A program made the translations under genes and the position numbers. Shown here one piece after another: positions 34,822 to 43,253 of a DNA stretch of 64,000 nt. Under the pieces are notes generated by a model. That model did no database searches and had not been told where the DNA came from. It saw nothing but the letters and a program-made list of their open reading frames with translations. Every line of letters starts with the position of its first letter. Within the stretch, counting starts at the first letter, position 1. Source of the stretch: Roseiarcus sp963787135 (GTDB taxonomy: Bacteria > Pseudomonadota > Alphaproteobacteria > Rhizobiales > Beijerinckiaceae); the NCBI GenBank assembly GCA_963787135.1, contig CAWBBW010000030.1, positions 62,001 to 126,000 on the forward strand. The letters are read 5' to 3'.

Positions 34822-35334
34822 TCCTCGGAGTCAAAATCTTGGTCATTCGAAATCAAGCTTAGAGCAGGAACTCGTTATGACGGAAACAAGGCTGTCATCG
34901 CGAGCGGGGCGACACAACACGTCGGGCTCTAGGACGCACAGCCGAGGGTGAGCCCGATGTCGACGACTGAGTCGACGTTTTGCTTCCGTAAATCAAAATT
35001 CTGTGGTATTGTCGCCTCATCACCGGACGGAGACCCCTTTCAATGACCGAGAGTTGCAAAAAGTTAAAGTTAACGGCTCGCCGGATATCAGGATCTGCCG
35101 TAATATATTGAAATGGCAAGATTCTCTATTTTCATTTCCTTGCGCCTGGGTTTCATTTCCTTGCGTTTGGCTTTCAATTCCTTGCGCTGGGCTTTCCATT
35201 CCTTGTCTCCGGGGCCGAAGAGCCGGCCGCGGCGAAAAAAGTAACAGTTTTTGGCGCCTAACCCTTTGAGAACGTTTCGCCGCTTACAAAAGTGCGAGGG
35301 CGCTCCTCGTTATGACGATCCCGTGAAAGCGCGA
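34822..35334. other. 513-bp non-coding stretch with tandem repeats
   Basis: AT-richer than the flanks, continuing the composition of the interrupted OLD-like gene. Short open frames are present on both strands but carry no motif. The main feature is the array of 21-bp repeats at 35130-35213. The right end runs into an oxidoreductase remnant. Confidence 0.4.
35130..35213. repeat. Four tandem 21-bp imperfect repeats
   Basis: Units start at 35130, 35151, 35172 and 35193; each begins TTTC(A/C)(T/A)TTCCTTG and the last is the most degenerate. Since 21 is a multiple of 3, the array encodes heptapeptide repeats: SFPCAWV-like on the plus strand and QGNETQA-like on the minus strand. There are no spacers, so it is not a CRISPR. 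It could be a microsatellite-like slippage product or part of a lost gene. Confidence 0.75.
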
Positions 35335-35655
35335 CGTGCTCTAGATGTGAACTCGCCAAACACCGTTGGCACAAGCTTGGAAACCGTCGGATGGATAGCG
35401 ATCACGCGGGTGAATGCCGAAGCCGTGACCCCCGCGGCTGTCGCCTTGCTCGCCCGTTGAGCGCAGTCGAGTTTCGAAAACGTTGTACGAGATGTGGGTG
35501 AAGGTGCCGCGGCCGTTGCAGTCGCCGAGCGCCCAGATGTCCGGGGACGCTGGTCCTCAGTCCGTCGTCGACGGCGATGTAGCCGCGCCCGTGGACCTGG
35601 ACGCCCGCCGCCTCGAGCCCGAGGTCGTCGGTGTTGGGCCCCATCCTCCTCTTCG
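35335..35655 (-). pseudogene. Decayed pyridine nucleotide-disulfide oxidoreductase fragment
   Basis: Minus-strand frames give pieces of a flavoprotein disulfide reductase C-terminus: NTDDLGLEAAGVQVHGRGYI and VDDGLRTSVP; then, after a one-base shift, PDIWALGDCNGRGTFTHISY (the FAD-binding GD motif); then, after a deletion, IAIHPTVSKLVPTVFGEF (dimerisation domain with the catalytic-region His). The N-terminal half is absent. It resembles mercuric reductase/SthA-type enzymes. Multiple lesions show long-standing decay, and it abuts the ABC transporter gene. Confidence 0.75.
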
Positions 35656-35658
35656 GGG

Positions 35659-36420
35659 CTACGCCGCGGCGTCCTCGCGCGCCCCGACCATATACTGCAC
35701 CAGCTCTTCCGCGTTGGTTCGCGCGGTGACCTTCTCCGTGACCTTGCGGCCGCGGTGCATGACGATCACGCGGTCGGTGACGGCGAGGGCGTCGGGCAGG
35801 ATGTGGGTGATGAGGATGACCGGGACGCCTCGGTCCTTGAGCGTCCGGATGAGCTCGAGCACCTTGTGCTGCTCGGGCACGCCGAGATTGTTGGTCGGCT
35901 CGTCCATGATCATGAGCTTGGCCTCCCAGTAGACGGCGCGGGCGATCGCGACCGCCTGGCGCTGCCCGCCCGACAGTTTCTCGATCGGATTGGTGAGGGT
36001 CGGAATGCGGATCTGCAGAGAATCCAGCGTCTGCGTCGATTCCTTCAGCATCAGCTTGTCGTCGAGCGTCTGGACGAGCCCGCCGAAATGGCGCTTCTTG
36101 ACCTCGCGGCCGAGAAAGATGTTGGCGCCGACATCGAGGTTGTTGGCGAGCGCGAGATCCTGGTAGATCGTCTCGATCCCGACCCGGCGCGCATCCATCG
36201 GGCTGGCGAAGGCGGCAGGCTTGCCGTCGAAGACGATCTCGCCCTCTTCCGCCTGGTAGACGCCGGACACGCATTTGATGAGTGTCGACTTGCCTGCGCC
36301 GTTGTCGCCGAGCAGCCCCACCACCTCGCCGCGCCGGACGTCGAGACTCACGTCATCGACCGCAACGAGGCCGCCGAAGATTTTCGACATGTTGCGGATG
36401 GAGAGCAGAGGCTCGCTCAT
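35659..36420 (-). CDS. Sugar ABC transporter ATP-binding protein (single-domain, FrcA-like)
   Basis: 253 aa, start ATG at 36420 overlapping the permease stop (ATGA). Walker A: GLLGDNGAGKSTLIKC; Q-loop: YQDLALANNL; signature: KLSGGQRQAVAIARA; Walker B: KLMIMDEPTNNLG; switch His in ILITHILPD. It has only one nucleotide-binding domain, unlike RbsA/XylG/MglA, which have two, and so resembles FrcA of the fructose/ribose CUT2 group. It powers sugar import with the adjacent permease and binding protein. Confidence 0.9.
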   Translation of the reverse strand: MSEPLLSIRNMSKIFGGLVAVDDVSLDVRRGEVVGLLGDNGAGKSTLIKCVSGVYQAEEGEIVFDGKPAAFASPMDARRVGIETIYQDLALANNLDVGANIFLGREVKKRHFGGLVQTLDDKLMLKESTQTLDSLQIRIPTLTNPIEKLSGGQRQAVAIARAVYWEAKLMIMDEPTNNLGVPEQHKVLELIRTLKDRGVPVILITHILPDALAVTDRVIVMHRGRKVTEKVTARTNAEELVQYMVGAREDAAA

Positions 36421-37574
36421 CGCCTGACCCTTCCCCCCGCCCGGGCCATGATGAGATCGCGCGACTGGTCGATCAGCACCGCGACGATGACGACGGTTCC
36501 GACGACGATGAACTGCCAGAACGCGTCGACGTTGAGCATCACGAGCCCCGTGGTCAGAACCGCGATGATAAGCGCGCCGATCACCGTGCCGATCACCGTC
36601 CCTGCGCCGCCGAACATGCTGACGCCACCGATGATGACGGCCGCGATCGAGGACAGCAGCAGGGGATCGCCGATGACGGCCGAACCCGCAGTGTAGCGAA
36701 GCGTCGAGAGGAAGCCGGCGACGCCCGACGTCGCGGCGGAGAGCATGTAGAGCTCGATGATGTGGCGGTCTACGGGAATGCCGCTGCGCACCGCCGCATC
36801 CATGCTGCCGCCGATCGCATAGGTGTGCCGGCCGAACTGGGTCTTGTGCAGAAGAAACATCGCCCAGGCGACGACGAACGCCGTCAGGACGACGGGGTAG
36901 GGCAGGATGATGTCCATGCGGCGCAGCAGCTCGCCGCCGACCTCCGGCCGGTGGAGGAAATAGAGCCCGCCGCCCTCGCCGCCAATGTGATAGATCAGCG
37001 CGTCGTTGCCATAGGCGCGGATGTCCGCGGGAAGGCCGATCACGGTCGTGTTCTCGGACATGAGATAGGCGACGCCGCGCACGATGAACGAGGTGCCGAG
37101 CGTCACGATAAAGGCCGGCACCTTGAGCTTGGCGATGATGACGCCGTTGATGAAGCCCACGAGCGCCGCGCCACCGACGCCGGCGGCAAGCCCCACGAGG
37201 ACGGACGGAAACAGCGGGACGCCGGAATTGAAGGCCCCGCGCAGCGCCAGCGCCGAGAGGACCGAGGCGAGGCTCATCACCCATCCGACCGAGAGATCGA
37301 TTCCGGCGGCGATGATGACGAAGGTCTGACCGAGCCCGAGCAGAAGCACAGGGATGATCGCGACCAGAATGTTCTGCGAATTGCGGACAGTGAGAAAATT
37401 GACCGAGCCGCCCGTCGTCAGCGGCACCGCGACGACGAAGAAGAGCACCATCACGCCCAGGAAAACCCATGCCCAGATGCGGCTGAGGAAGAGCGCGGCG
37501 CGCTGCGCAGGCGTCAGCGCGCCCGGAGGCGCGGCGGCGTGGCTCGACGCCAGCCTCGAGGCGCGTTCGGTCAC
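36417..37574 (-). CDS. Sugar ABC transporter permease (CUT2/ribose-type)
   Basis: 385 aa from a GTG start with GAGGAAACCCC upstream. About ten hydrophobic segments of the RbsC/FrcC family, with family landmarks GLGQTFVIIAAGIDLSVGWV, TLGTSFIVRGVAYLMSEN and AIGGSMDAAVRSGIPVDRH (the coupling loop). A cytoplasmic N-terminus of about 40 residues precedes the first helix. It lies in the order binding protein - permease - ATPase, with an 86-nt gap from the binding-protein gene and a 4-nt overlap with the ATPase gene. Confidence 0.92.
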   Translation of the reverse strand: MTERASRLASSHAAAPPGALTPAQRAALFLSRIWAWVFLGVMVLFFVVAVPLTTGGSVNFLTVRNSQNILVAIIPVLLLGLGQTFVIIAAGIDLSVGWVMSLASVLSALALRGAFNSGVPLFPSVLVGLAAGVGGAALVGFINGVIIAKLKVPAFIVTLGTSFIVRGVAYLMSENTTVIGLPADIRAYGNDALIYHIGGEGGGLYFLHRPEVGGELLRRMDIILPYPVVLTAFVVAWAMFLLHKTQFGRHTYAIGGSMDAAVRSGIPVDRHIIELYMLSAATSGVAGFLSTLRYTAGSAVIGDPLLLSSIAAVIIGGVSMFGGAGTVIGTVIGALIIAVLTTGLVMLNVDAFWQFIVVGTVVIVAVLIDQSRDLIMARAGGRVRR

Positions 37575-37660
37575 GGGGTTTCCTCAGGATGTTGGCGGTG
37601 CCCCCCGCCCGGGAAGTCGCATCAAGGGCGCTGAAGGCGCCCTCGACGCTTGTTGTGCGC

Positions 37661-38644
37661 TTACTTTCCTGGCACCTGATAGATGAAGCGGGCGACGGCC
37701 GGGTCTTTCACGTTCTCCTTGTCGATGATCGCAAAGCCGGTTTCGACGCGGCGCGGCAGGCTGGTGACGCCGGCGGCGTCGGCCGCGGCGAACATGACCG
37801 CCATATAGCCCATGTCGAACGGCTTCTGCGCCAGCACCAGGCTGACCGTTCCCTTGTCCATCAGTTCCATCGCCTGCTTGGTGGCGTCATAGGCGACGAC
37901 CTGGACGTTGCCGCCGAGTCCGGCGTTGACGACCGCCGCGCCAGCGCCCTGCGCGCTGAATACGTTGGTGCCAAAGACGCCCGCGAGGTTGGGTTCGCGC
38001 GCGAGCACCGCCGCGGTCTGCTGCGTCGCCTTGTTGGCGTCGTCCAGATTGTAGTCGGGACCGAGAACCTTGACGTTCGGGAAGTCCTTCGTCATCTCCT
38101 CCTTGAAGCCCTTTTCGCGGCCCTCGACGGAGCTGACGTTGGGGTTGGTCGAATTGATATAGACGGTCCCCTTGCCGCCGATCGCCTTGGCGAGCCCGCG
38201 CGCCGCGATGCGGCCGCCTTCGGTGTTGTCGGAGCCGATGTAGCTTAGGGGGAACTTGACCGGCCCGGTGGCGTAATTCCCGTCGCCGAGGAAGGTGTCG
38301 ACGGTGATGACCTTGATGCCGTGGTCGACCGCGGCCTGAAGCGGGCCCACCATCTGATCCTTATCGACCGGAGCGGTAATGATATAGTTGAGGTCGCCGC
38401 GCGCGACCATTGCGTCGAGGAGGGGCGTCTGGGCCTCTACGCCCCAGGTCGGCGGAATCTGGGTGACGACGTCGATGCCGAGGTCCTTGGCCGCCTTCTC
38501 CACGCCGATCTGCATGACCTGGTAGAAAGGATCGACCACTCCGGGCAGGAAGCCGATCTTGAGCTTTCCTGCGGCCTCGGCGCCCTCAGACGTCAGGGCC
38601 AGAACGAGCCCCGCGGCCATAGCCAATAGCGATTGCCTGCGCAT
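37661..38644 (-). CDS. Sugar ABC transporter periplasmic substrate-binding protein
   Basis: 327 aa with a GGGAGGAAATC ribosome site. Signal peptide MRRQSLLAMAAGLVLALTSE, then a ribose-binding-protein type I fold: KLKIGFLPGVVDPFYQVMQI, APVDKDQMVGPLQAAVDHGI, and the late LAQKPFDMGYMAVMFAAADA hinge. It captures a sugar or sugar alcohol in the periplasm and is the first gene of the three-gene import operon. The sugar cannot be told from sequence; no catabolic gene or regulator is adjacent. Confidence 0.9.
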   Translation of the reverse strand: MRRQSLLAMAAGLVLALTSEGAEAAGKLKIGFLPGVVDPFYQVMQIGVEKAAKDLGIDVVTQIPPTWGVEAQTPLLDAMVARGDLNYIITAPVDKDQMVGPLQAAVDHGIKVITVDTFLGDGNYATGPVKFPLSYIGSDNTEGGRIAARGLAKAIGGKGTVYINSTNPNVSSVEGREKGFKEEMTKDFPNVKVLGPDYNLDDANKATQQTAAVLAREPNLAGVFGTNVFSAQGAGAAVVNAGLGGNVQVVAYDATKQAMELMDKGTVSLVLAQKPFDMGYMAVMFAAADAAGVTSLPRRVETGFAIIDKENVKDPAVARFIYQVPGK

Positions 38645-39168
38645 GTTGATTTCCTCCCTTGCCGCCGCGTCCGTGACGCGCCGCCGGCTTGACGCGGCGA
38701 TCTCGCAATCGAGGGCTCAAAGCATGTTCATGTCAAGTCGCGCAACGGGTGGATCACCGAGGCGGAGCGCGGACGACAAGCGACATGACGACGCGGGTCA
38801 GCGCCGCCAGGGGAGCCGAAGCCGGCCACCGAGCCCGCCTTCGACCGGCTGAGCCGCGGACGTTAAGGTTTGTAGGTCTTTCCGGCCGTTTTGTGCGGGC
38901 CGACGGGACCGCAAGGGCAAGGCGCGCTCGGCCTCCCCGCCGCGACTGCTGGGCGCCTGGTCGAGCGGGCCAGAAAGAGAGTGCGGGCCGTTCGGAAGCG
39001 CGATGAGGCCTGGCATGCGGTTTCGATCCATTCGGCGCGGCAGGCCGTCTGCTGCGGTCGTGACCCGGGCGGCAGCGAACCCCGCATTGATCGGTTCATA
39101 GCAACAGTATCTTTAATTGTCTCATGTGAAATCGAATATGTGTCTGCGCCACGACATGGACGCCATCC
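38645..39168. other. 524-bp intergenic region between divergent sugar-transporter and methyltransferase genes
   Basis: It should contain the sugar-operon promoter near 38650-38720 and a promoter for the methyltransferase in the AT-rich stretch about 39095-39150. The middle is GC-rich with open frames on both strands but no recognisable protein motif or codon pattern. No operator palindrome stood out. Confidence 0.35.
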
Positions 39169-40014
39169 ATGACCCATTCCGGGGCGGTCGCGACCGCCGT
39201 CGCTGCCCGCGCGGCCGGACGGCAGGCGCGCGTCGCGCGGCGGCTCAGCGCATCGCCCTTCCTTGCCGAGCCGCTCAGCGCGCTTGGGTACGATAGCCGG
39301 GAGATTTGGGCCTGGGACATGTATGAGGCCGCCGTGCTCGCTTTCGCTGCCCATTGCCGCAAAGCGGCCAGGCATGAGGATGGGCTCGTGCGTTTGCTCG
39401 AGATCGGCGGCGGCCGCAGGCCGCTCCTGACTCCGGAACAGGCCCGGACCGCAGGCATCGCCTGTACGGTCAACGATATTTCGGCGCGCGAACTGGCGTT
39501 TGGGCCGCCGGAATTCGCGAGGGCCGAATTCGACGTCGCCGGCGCCGTCGATCCCGCTCTCTTCGGGCGCCACGATCTCATCATCTCGCGCATGGTGATG
39601 GAGCATGTCCGCGACGCTTCGCGCGCATGGGCGAACATGGCGGCCCTGCTGGCGCCGGGCGGCGTCGCGCTCGCATTCCATCCGACGCTCTACGCGCCGC
39701 CTTTCGTGATCAACCGGCTGGTCCCGGAAACGCTCACCGCGCCAGTGCTGAAATACTTCTTCGCCGACCGCCATGACGGCGACTTCCCCAAATTTCCGGC
39801 GCGCTACGATCTCTGCCGGGCTGATCCCGCCGTCGTCGAGCCGGCGCTGCGTCGCGCGGGCTTCCGGGAGGTCCTCACCGCCCCCTTCTGGGGCGACCGC
39901 TATTTCCGGCATTTGCCCGGAATTCGGGAGGCCGGCGACGCTTTCAGCGCGCTCGCCGAGCAACGCGACTGGCGCCTGCTGGCGAGCTACGCCTACACGA
40001 TCGGGCGCAAGTGA
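39169..40014 (+). CDS. SAM-dependent methyltransferase domain protein
   Basis: 281 aa. The SAM site starts with VRLLEIGGGRRPLLTPEQA (motif I), followed by CTVNDISARELAF (acidic end of strand 2) and HDLIISRMVMEHVRDASRAW (motif IV-V region). The following ALLAPGGVALAFHPTLYAPP is typical of class I methyltransferases acting in polysaccharide or lipid decoration, but the substrate is not known. The N-terminal 60 residues are Ala/Arg-rich. It stands alone between the sugar transporter and the DUF262 gene. Confidence 0.78.
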   Translation: MTHSGAVATAVAARAAGRQARVARRLSASPFLAEPLSALGYDSREIWAWDMYEAAVLAFAAHCRKAARHEDGLVRLLEIGGGRRPLLTPEQARTAGIACTVNDISARELAFGPPEFARAEFDVAGAVDPALFGRHDLIISRMVMEHVRDASRAWANMAALLAPGGVALAFHPTLYAPPFVINRLVPETLTAPVLKYFFADRHDGDFPKFPARYDLCRADPAVVEPALRRAGFREVLTAPFWGDRYFRHLPGIREAGDAFSALAEQRDWRLLASYAYTIGRK

Positions 40015-40020
40015 GGGCGT

Positions 40021-40233
40021 GATACGGATGGGGCAGGGCGGATTCGCGCCTGCGCGTCCGGCAATCCTGTCGGCGGCGGCGAAGCCGAAACCGCAGCGCG
40101 AACGATCAACGCTGCGGACTTCATCGCGATGGCCGAGGCGAAGCTCGGCCGCAAGGTTCGGCCGGGCAAAGGAGCACGAACCGCACGCTGGACGGATGGA
40201 TTTATATGGGAAATTCGTGTCATGTCTCGGTAG
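40021..40233 (+). pseudogene. Possible 3' remnant of an unidentified gene
   Basis: An open frame with no start codon at a ribosome site ends at TAG 40231-40233. Its translation (for example ARTINAADFIAMAEAKLGRK, RWTDGFIWEIRVMSR) looks like the C-terminus of a genuine soluble protein. It is not attached to any upstream gene. I do not recognise it. Confidence 0.3.
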
Positions 40234-40260
40234 GCCGTCCTAGGTCGAGGAAATCGAATC

Positions 40261-42052
40261 GTGTCGACGCAAAAATACTCCGTGACACCACACCAGGTTG
40301 AGACGCTTCTCAGTTGGGTGAAGTCAGGCGAAATCGCGATCCCAGAAATTCAGCGCCCTTTCGTCTGGGAATCCGTCAGAGTTAGGAACCTCCTCAACTC
40401 CCTCTATGCTGGTTATCCAGTCGGCTACCTCATAACTTGGAGGAATCATACGGTCCGTTTGAAGGACGGAACGTACTCGGCCGGCAAGCGCATTCTTATC
40501 GATGGCCAGCAACGCGTCACGGCGCTAATGGCATCGCTCCTCGGCCGAGAAGTTCTTACCAAGGACTACGAAAGGACCCGGATCAAGATCGCTTTCAATC
40601 CGATCGAGGAGAAATTTGAAGTCGCCAACCCGGCGATTGAGAAGAACGCCGCTTGGATCTCTGACGTCAGTTCGATGTTCCGGGCGGACGCCGATTTGCT
40701 GGACATTGTGGACGGCTACGCCACCGCCAACCCGTCCGCGAACCGCAAGGTCATTGGCAAGACTTTGCAACGCCTAACGAAAATCACCGGCAACAACGTC
40801 GGAGTGATTGAACTTGCAGAGGACCTCGATATTGAGACTGTCACTGAGATATTCATTCGAGTGAATTCTGCCGGCGCCACGCTGAGCCAAGCTGATTTCG
40901 CTATGTCGAAAATTGCTGCGAACACGGAGTATGGCGGTGCACGATTGCGGAAGGCAATCGACTATTTTTGTCATCTATCTAAGGCGCCCGATCAGGCTGC
41001 CAGGATTGAGAATGTGGACAAGGATTTCGCGAAGTCGGATTTCTGGCCGAAAATAAAATGGCTGAAGGACGCGAACGACGATCTCTATGAGCCCACCTAC
41101 ACCGACATATTGCGGGTGGCATTCACGTCCCGCTTTGGCCGTGGCAAGCTCCAAGACCTTGTTGCGCTTCTTTCAGGTCGCAACTTCGAAACTAAGACTT
41201 ACGAAGCCGCCGTAGCGGAAAAGTCTTTCGCTTCCTTGAAGGACGGCGTCCTCGATTTCGTCAACAAGACGCATTTCGACCGGATCACAATGATATTGCG
41301 ATCAGCCGGGTTGGTGACGAACGAGCTCATCGGGGGTCAGAACGCCGTCAGTTTCGCGTATATCCTTTATCTCAAGGGACGCGCAGAAGGATTGGCGGCT
41401 GCGGAATTAGAGAGTCTTGTTAGGCGATGGTACGCAATGTCTGTTTTGCGCGGGCGTTACGCTGGGTCTCCCGAATCGGCTTTCGATCAGGACATGCGTT
41501 TGATTGCGGCGCAAGGGCTACGGAAGTATGTCAAAGCAGTGGTCGCAGCAGAACTCCCTGATTCATTTTGGACGGGAATGTTGCCGCAGCTTATGGATAC
41601 CTCTTCCGCGTCGAGCCCATATTTCCAAGTATTCCGCGCGGCGCAGGCGAAGCTTGGAGACAAGGGCTTCCTCTCGCGCGACATTACTGTGCGCGACCTC
41701 TTACTCAACCGCGCCGATGTTCATCATGTGTTTCCGCGCAATGTTCTCAAGAAGCAGGGTCTACAACGGGGCCGTTATAATCAAATTGCCAATTTTGTCG
41801 TGGATCAATATTGCGATCGGGGACGACACACCTGAAAAAGTCTTTGAGGCTCTGCGGTTGCAGGTGTCCGGCGGGAAAGTGCGATTTGGCGGAATCACGA
41901 ACCGCAAGATGCTCGAAGAGAATCTAGCTGAGAACTGTATTCCGGTGGCGATGCTAAACGGAAGGGTCATTGGCTTCGATGATTTTCTGGTTGAACGCCG
42001 TAAACTCATGGCTCAGCGGATAAAGACCTGGTTCGAGAGCTTGGGTCTCTGA
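40261..42052 (+). pseudogene. DUF262 (GmrS/ParB-like) + HNH endonuclease-type protein, frameshifted
   Basis: Start GTG at 40261 with GAGGAAATC upstream. Residues 1-220 are a DUF262 domain: IPEIQRPFVWESVRVRNLLN, the ILIDGQQRVTAL motif and FIRVNSAGATLSQADFAMSK. The C-terminal nuclease-like motif is DVHHVFPRNVLKKQG followed by YNQIAN. The frame then breaks at about 41800-41805 (stop at 41835), while another frame continues WINIAIGDDTPEKVFEALRL to a natural stop at 42052. Family members usually have several residues between the two parts, so a small deletion (about 11 or 14 nt) is likely. Related proteins act in restriction of modified or phage DNA (GmrSD, SspE-like). The region is AT-richer than its neighbours. 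Confidence 0.8.
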
Positions 42053-42152
42053 TCGAAGGCCCAGCAGCTCCACGGCTTCTTCGCTTTTGCTGCGCGGCGA
42101 GCGCTCGGCTGGCCGCGTTTGCGCTCAGTGCTCCGAACACGAACGCGCTCGC

Positions 42153-42743
42153 TCAGTCAATCTCTAGTTCGTCGAGCCCCACCGCCAAAGCGTCCGGCGC
42201 GAAGCGCGGCGCGAGCAAGTCGCCCGGTCCGAAGTCGAGCGTCTCGCGATAGCCATCGGGCGCCGGATCGCGGTGGACGCGTGCGGTCTGCAACACCGCG
42301 TCGATGACCCAGAGCTCGCGCACGGCGAAGCTGGCGTAAAGGCTGGCCTTGCGACCCATGTCGTACTCCAGCGACGAATCCGCGATCTCGACCACGAGGA
42401 GGACGTTGTCGGTGGCGAGGCCGGGGATGCCGTTCGCGCGCGGAAATATCACCACGTCCGGTTCGAGATAGGTGTACTCGCTGAGGCGAAAAGTGGTCGC
42501 GACGGCGAGATCGACGTGGCCCTGTAGCAGGCGATACCAACGTTTGGCGAGGGCGCTCTTGACGACCTCATGCGCGTTTCCCTTCGGCGACATCGGAACC
42601 AGATCGCCGCCGATCAACTCGACCCGCTCGCTCTCGTCCATCACGCCCGCGGCGACCATAGCCTCGACCTCGGCCACGGTGAAGCGGCGGCGCGGCAGGC
42701 CCTCTGCTGCCGTGGTCGTGACCCGGGCTGCGGCGGATTTCAT
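42153..42743 (-). CDS. Uma2 family (DUF820) putative endonuclease
   Basis: 196 aa with GGAGGGCC upstream of the ATG. The PD-(D/E)XK-like core is recognisable: RVELIGGDLVPMSPKGNAHE, YLEPDVVIFPR (Asp ligand), NVLLVVEIADSSLEYDMGRK (Glu and Lys) and RELWVIDAVLQTARVHR. Uma2 proteins are abundant in cyanobacteria and some proteobacteria and are of unknown biological role. It follows the broken DUF262 gene, convergent with it. Confidence 0.88.
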   Translation of the reverse strand: MKSAAARVTTTAAEGLPRRRFTVAEVEAMVAAGVMDESERVELIGGDLVPMSPKGNAHEVVKSALAKRWYRLLQGHVDLAVATTFRLSEYTYLEPDVVIFPRANGIPGLATDNVLLVVEIADSSLEYDMGRKASLYASFAVRELWVIDAVLQTARVHRDPAPDGYRETLDFGPGDLLAPRFAPDALAVGLDELEID

Positions 42744-43253
42744 GGCTCAGGCCCTCCTTTGGCGCCGACGGGTAACTGCCTACCATACCCTCGCCCTGAG
42801 GAGCGGCACCGGAGGCGACGCATCTCGAAGGGCGTTCCAGAGCGCACAGCCGACGCCACTGAAGCATCCTTCGACACGCGATGCTTCGCATCGCGGCTCA
42901 GGATGAGGGCATCGGTTTTGGCGCTCGTTGGAAGCTACAACGACGGACACTAGGCGGCCCCTTAAGAGCGAAGTTGTTCTCGCTCGAATATCAGGCGGTT
43001 GTGCGCCCCTTCTCCACGAAGTGGGGAAGGTGTCGGGCGAAGCCCGACGGATGGGGTGTGGAAAGCAGGAATTACGTCGTCGAAGGCTCGCTCTTGTAGT
43101 CGTGCAAGCCTCTCGGCTTCGAGGCAGCGGGCCATACCCCATCCGGCGCTTCGCGCCACCTTCCCCGCTTCGCGGAGAAGGCGTAGACGCGGCGACCGCC
43201 TCAACTCGATGACTTGTGTGAATCCCGTAGGGTCAGGCCCGGTTTTGGTTCTA
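42744..43253. other. 510-bp intergenic region with REP-like palindromes
   Basis: No gene recognised. It holds a short palindrome GCGATGCTTCGCATCGC (near 42880) and the inverted REP pair at 43008-43181. Such elements occur in gene-free gaps, as here between the Uma2 gene and the exopolysaccharide locus. Confidence 0.5.
43008..43181. repeat. Inverted pair of REP-like elements
   Basis: Left arm 43008-43057 (CCTTCTCCACGAAGTGGGGA... to ATGGGGT) and right arm 43136-43181 are near-perfect reverse complements, each with its own inner hairpins (CTCCnCGAAGnGGGGA and a GGCGnnGCC-type stem). A similar single unit is at 59921-59946, so the family is dispersed. The pair could fold into a large cruciform or stabilise 3' ends of transcripts. 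Confidence 0.7.

Noticed and set aside
35130..35213. A short CRISPR array
   Set aside because: The 21-bp units are contiguous, with no spacers and no cas genes nearby.
38863..39963. A 366-codon minus-strand frame covering the methyltransferase and its upstream gap
   Set aside because: Mostly antisense to the methyltransferase; the part in the gap has no motif or ribosome site.
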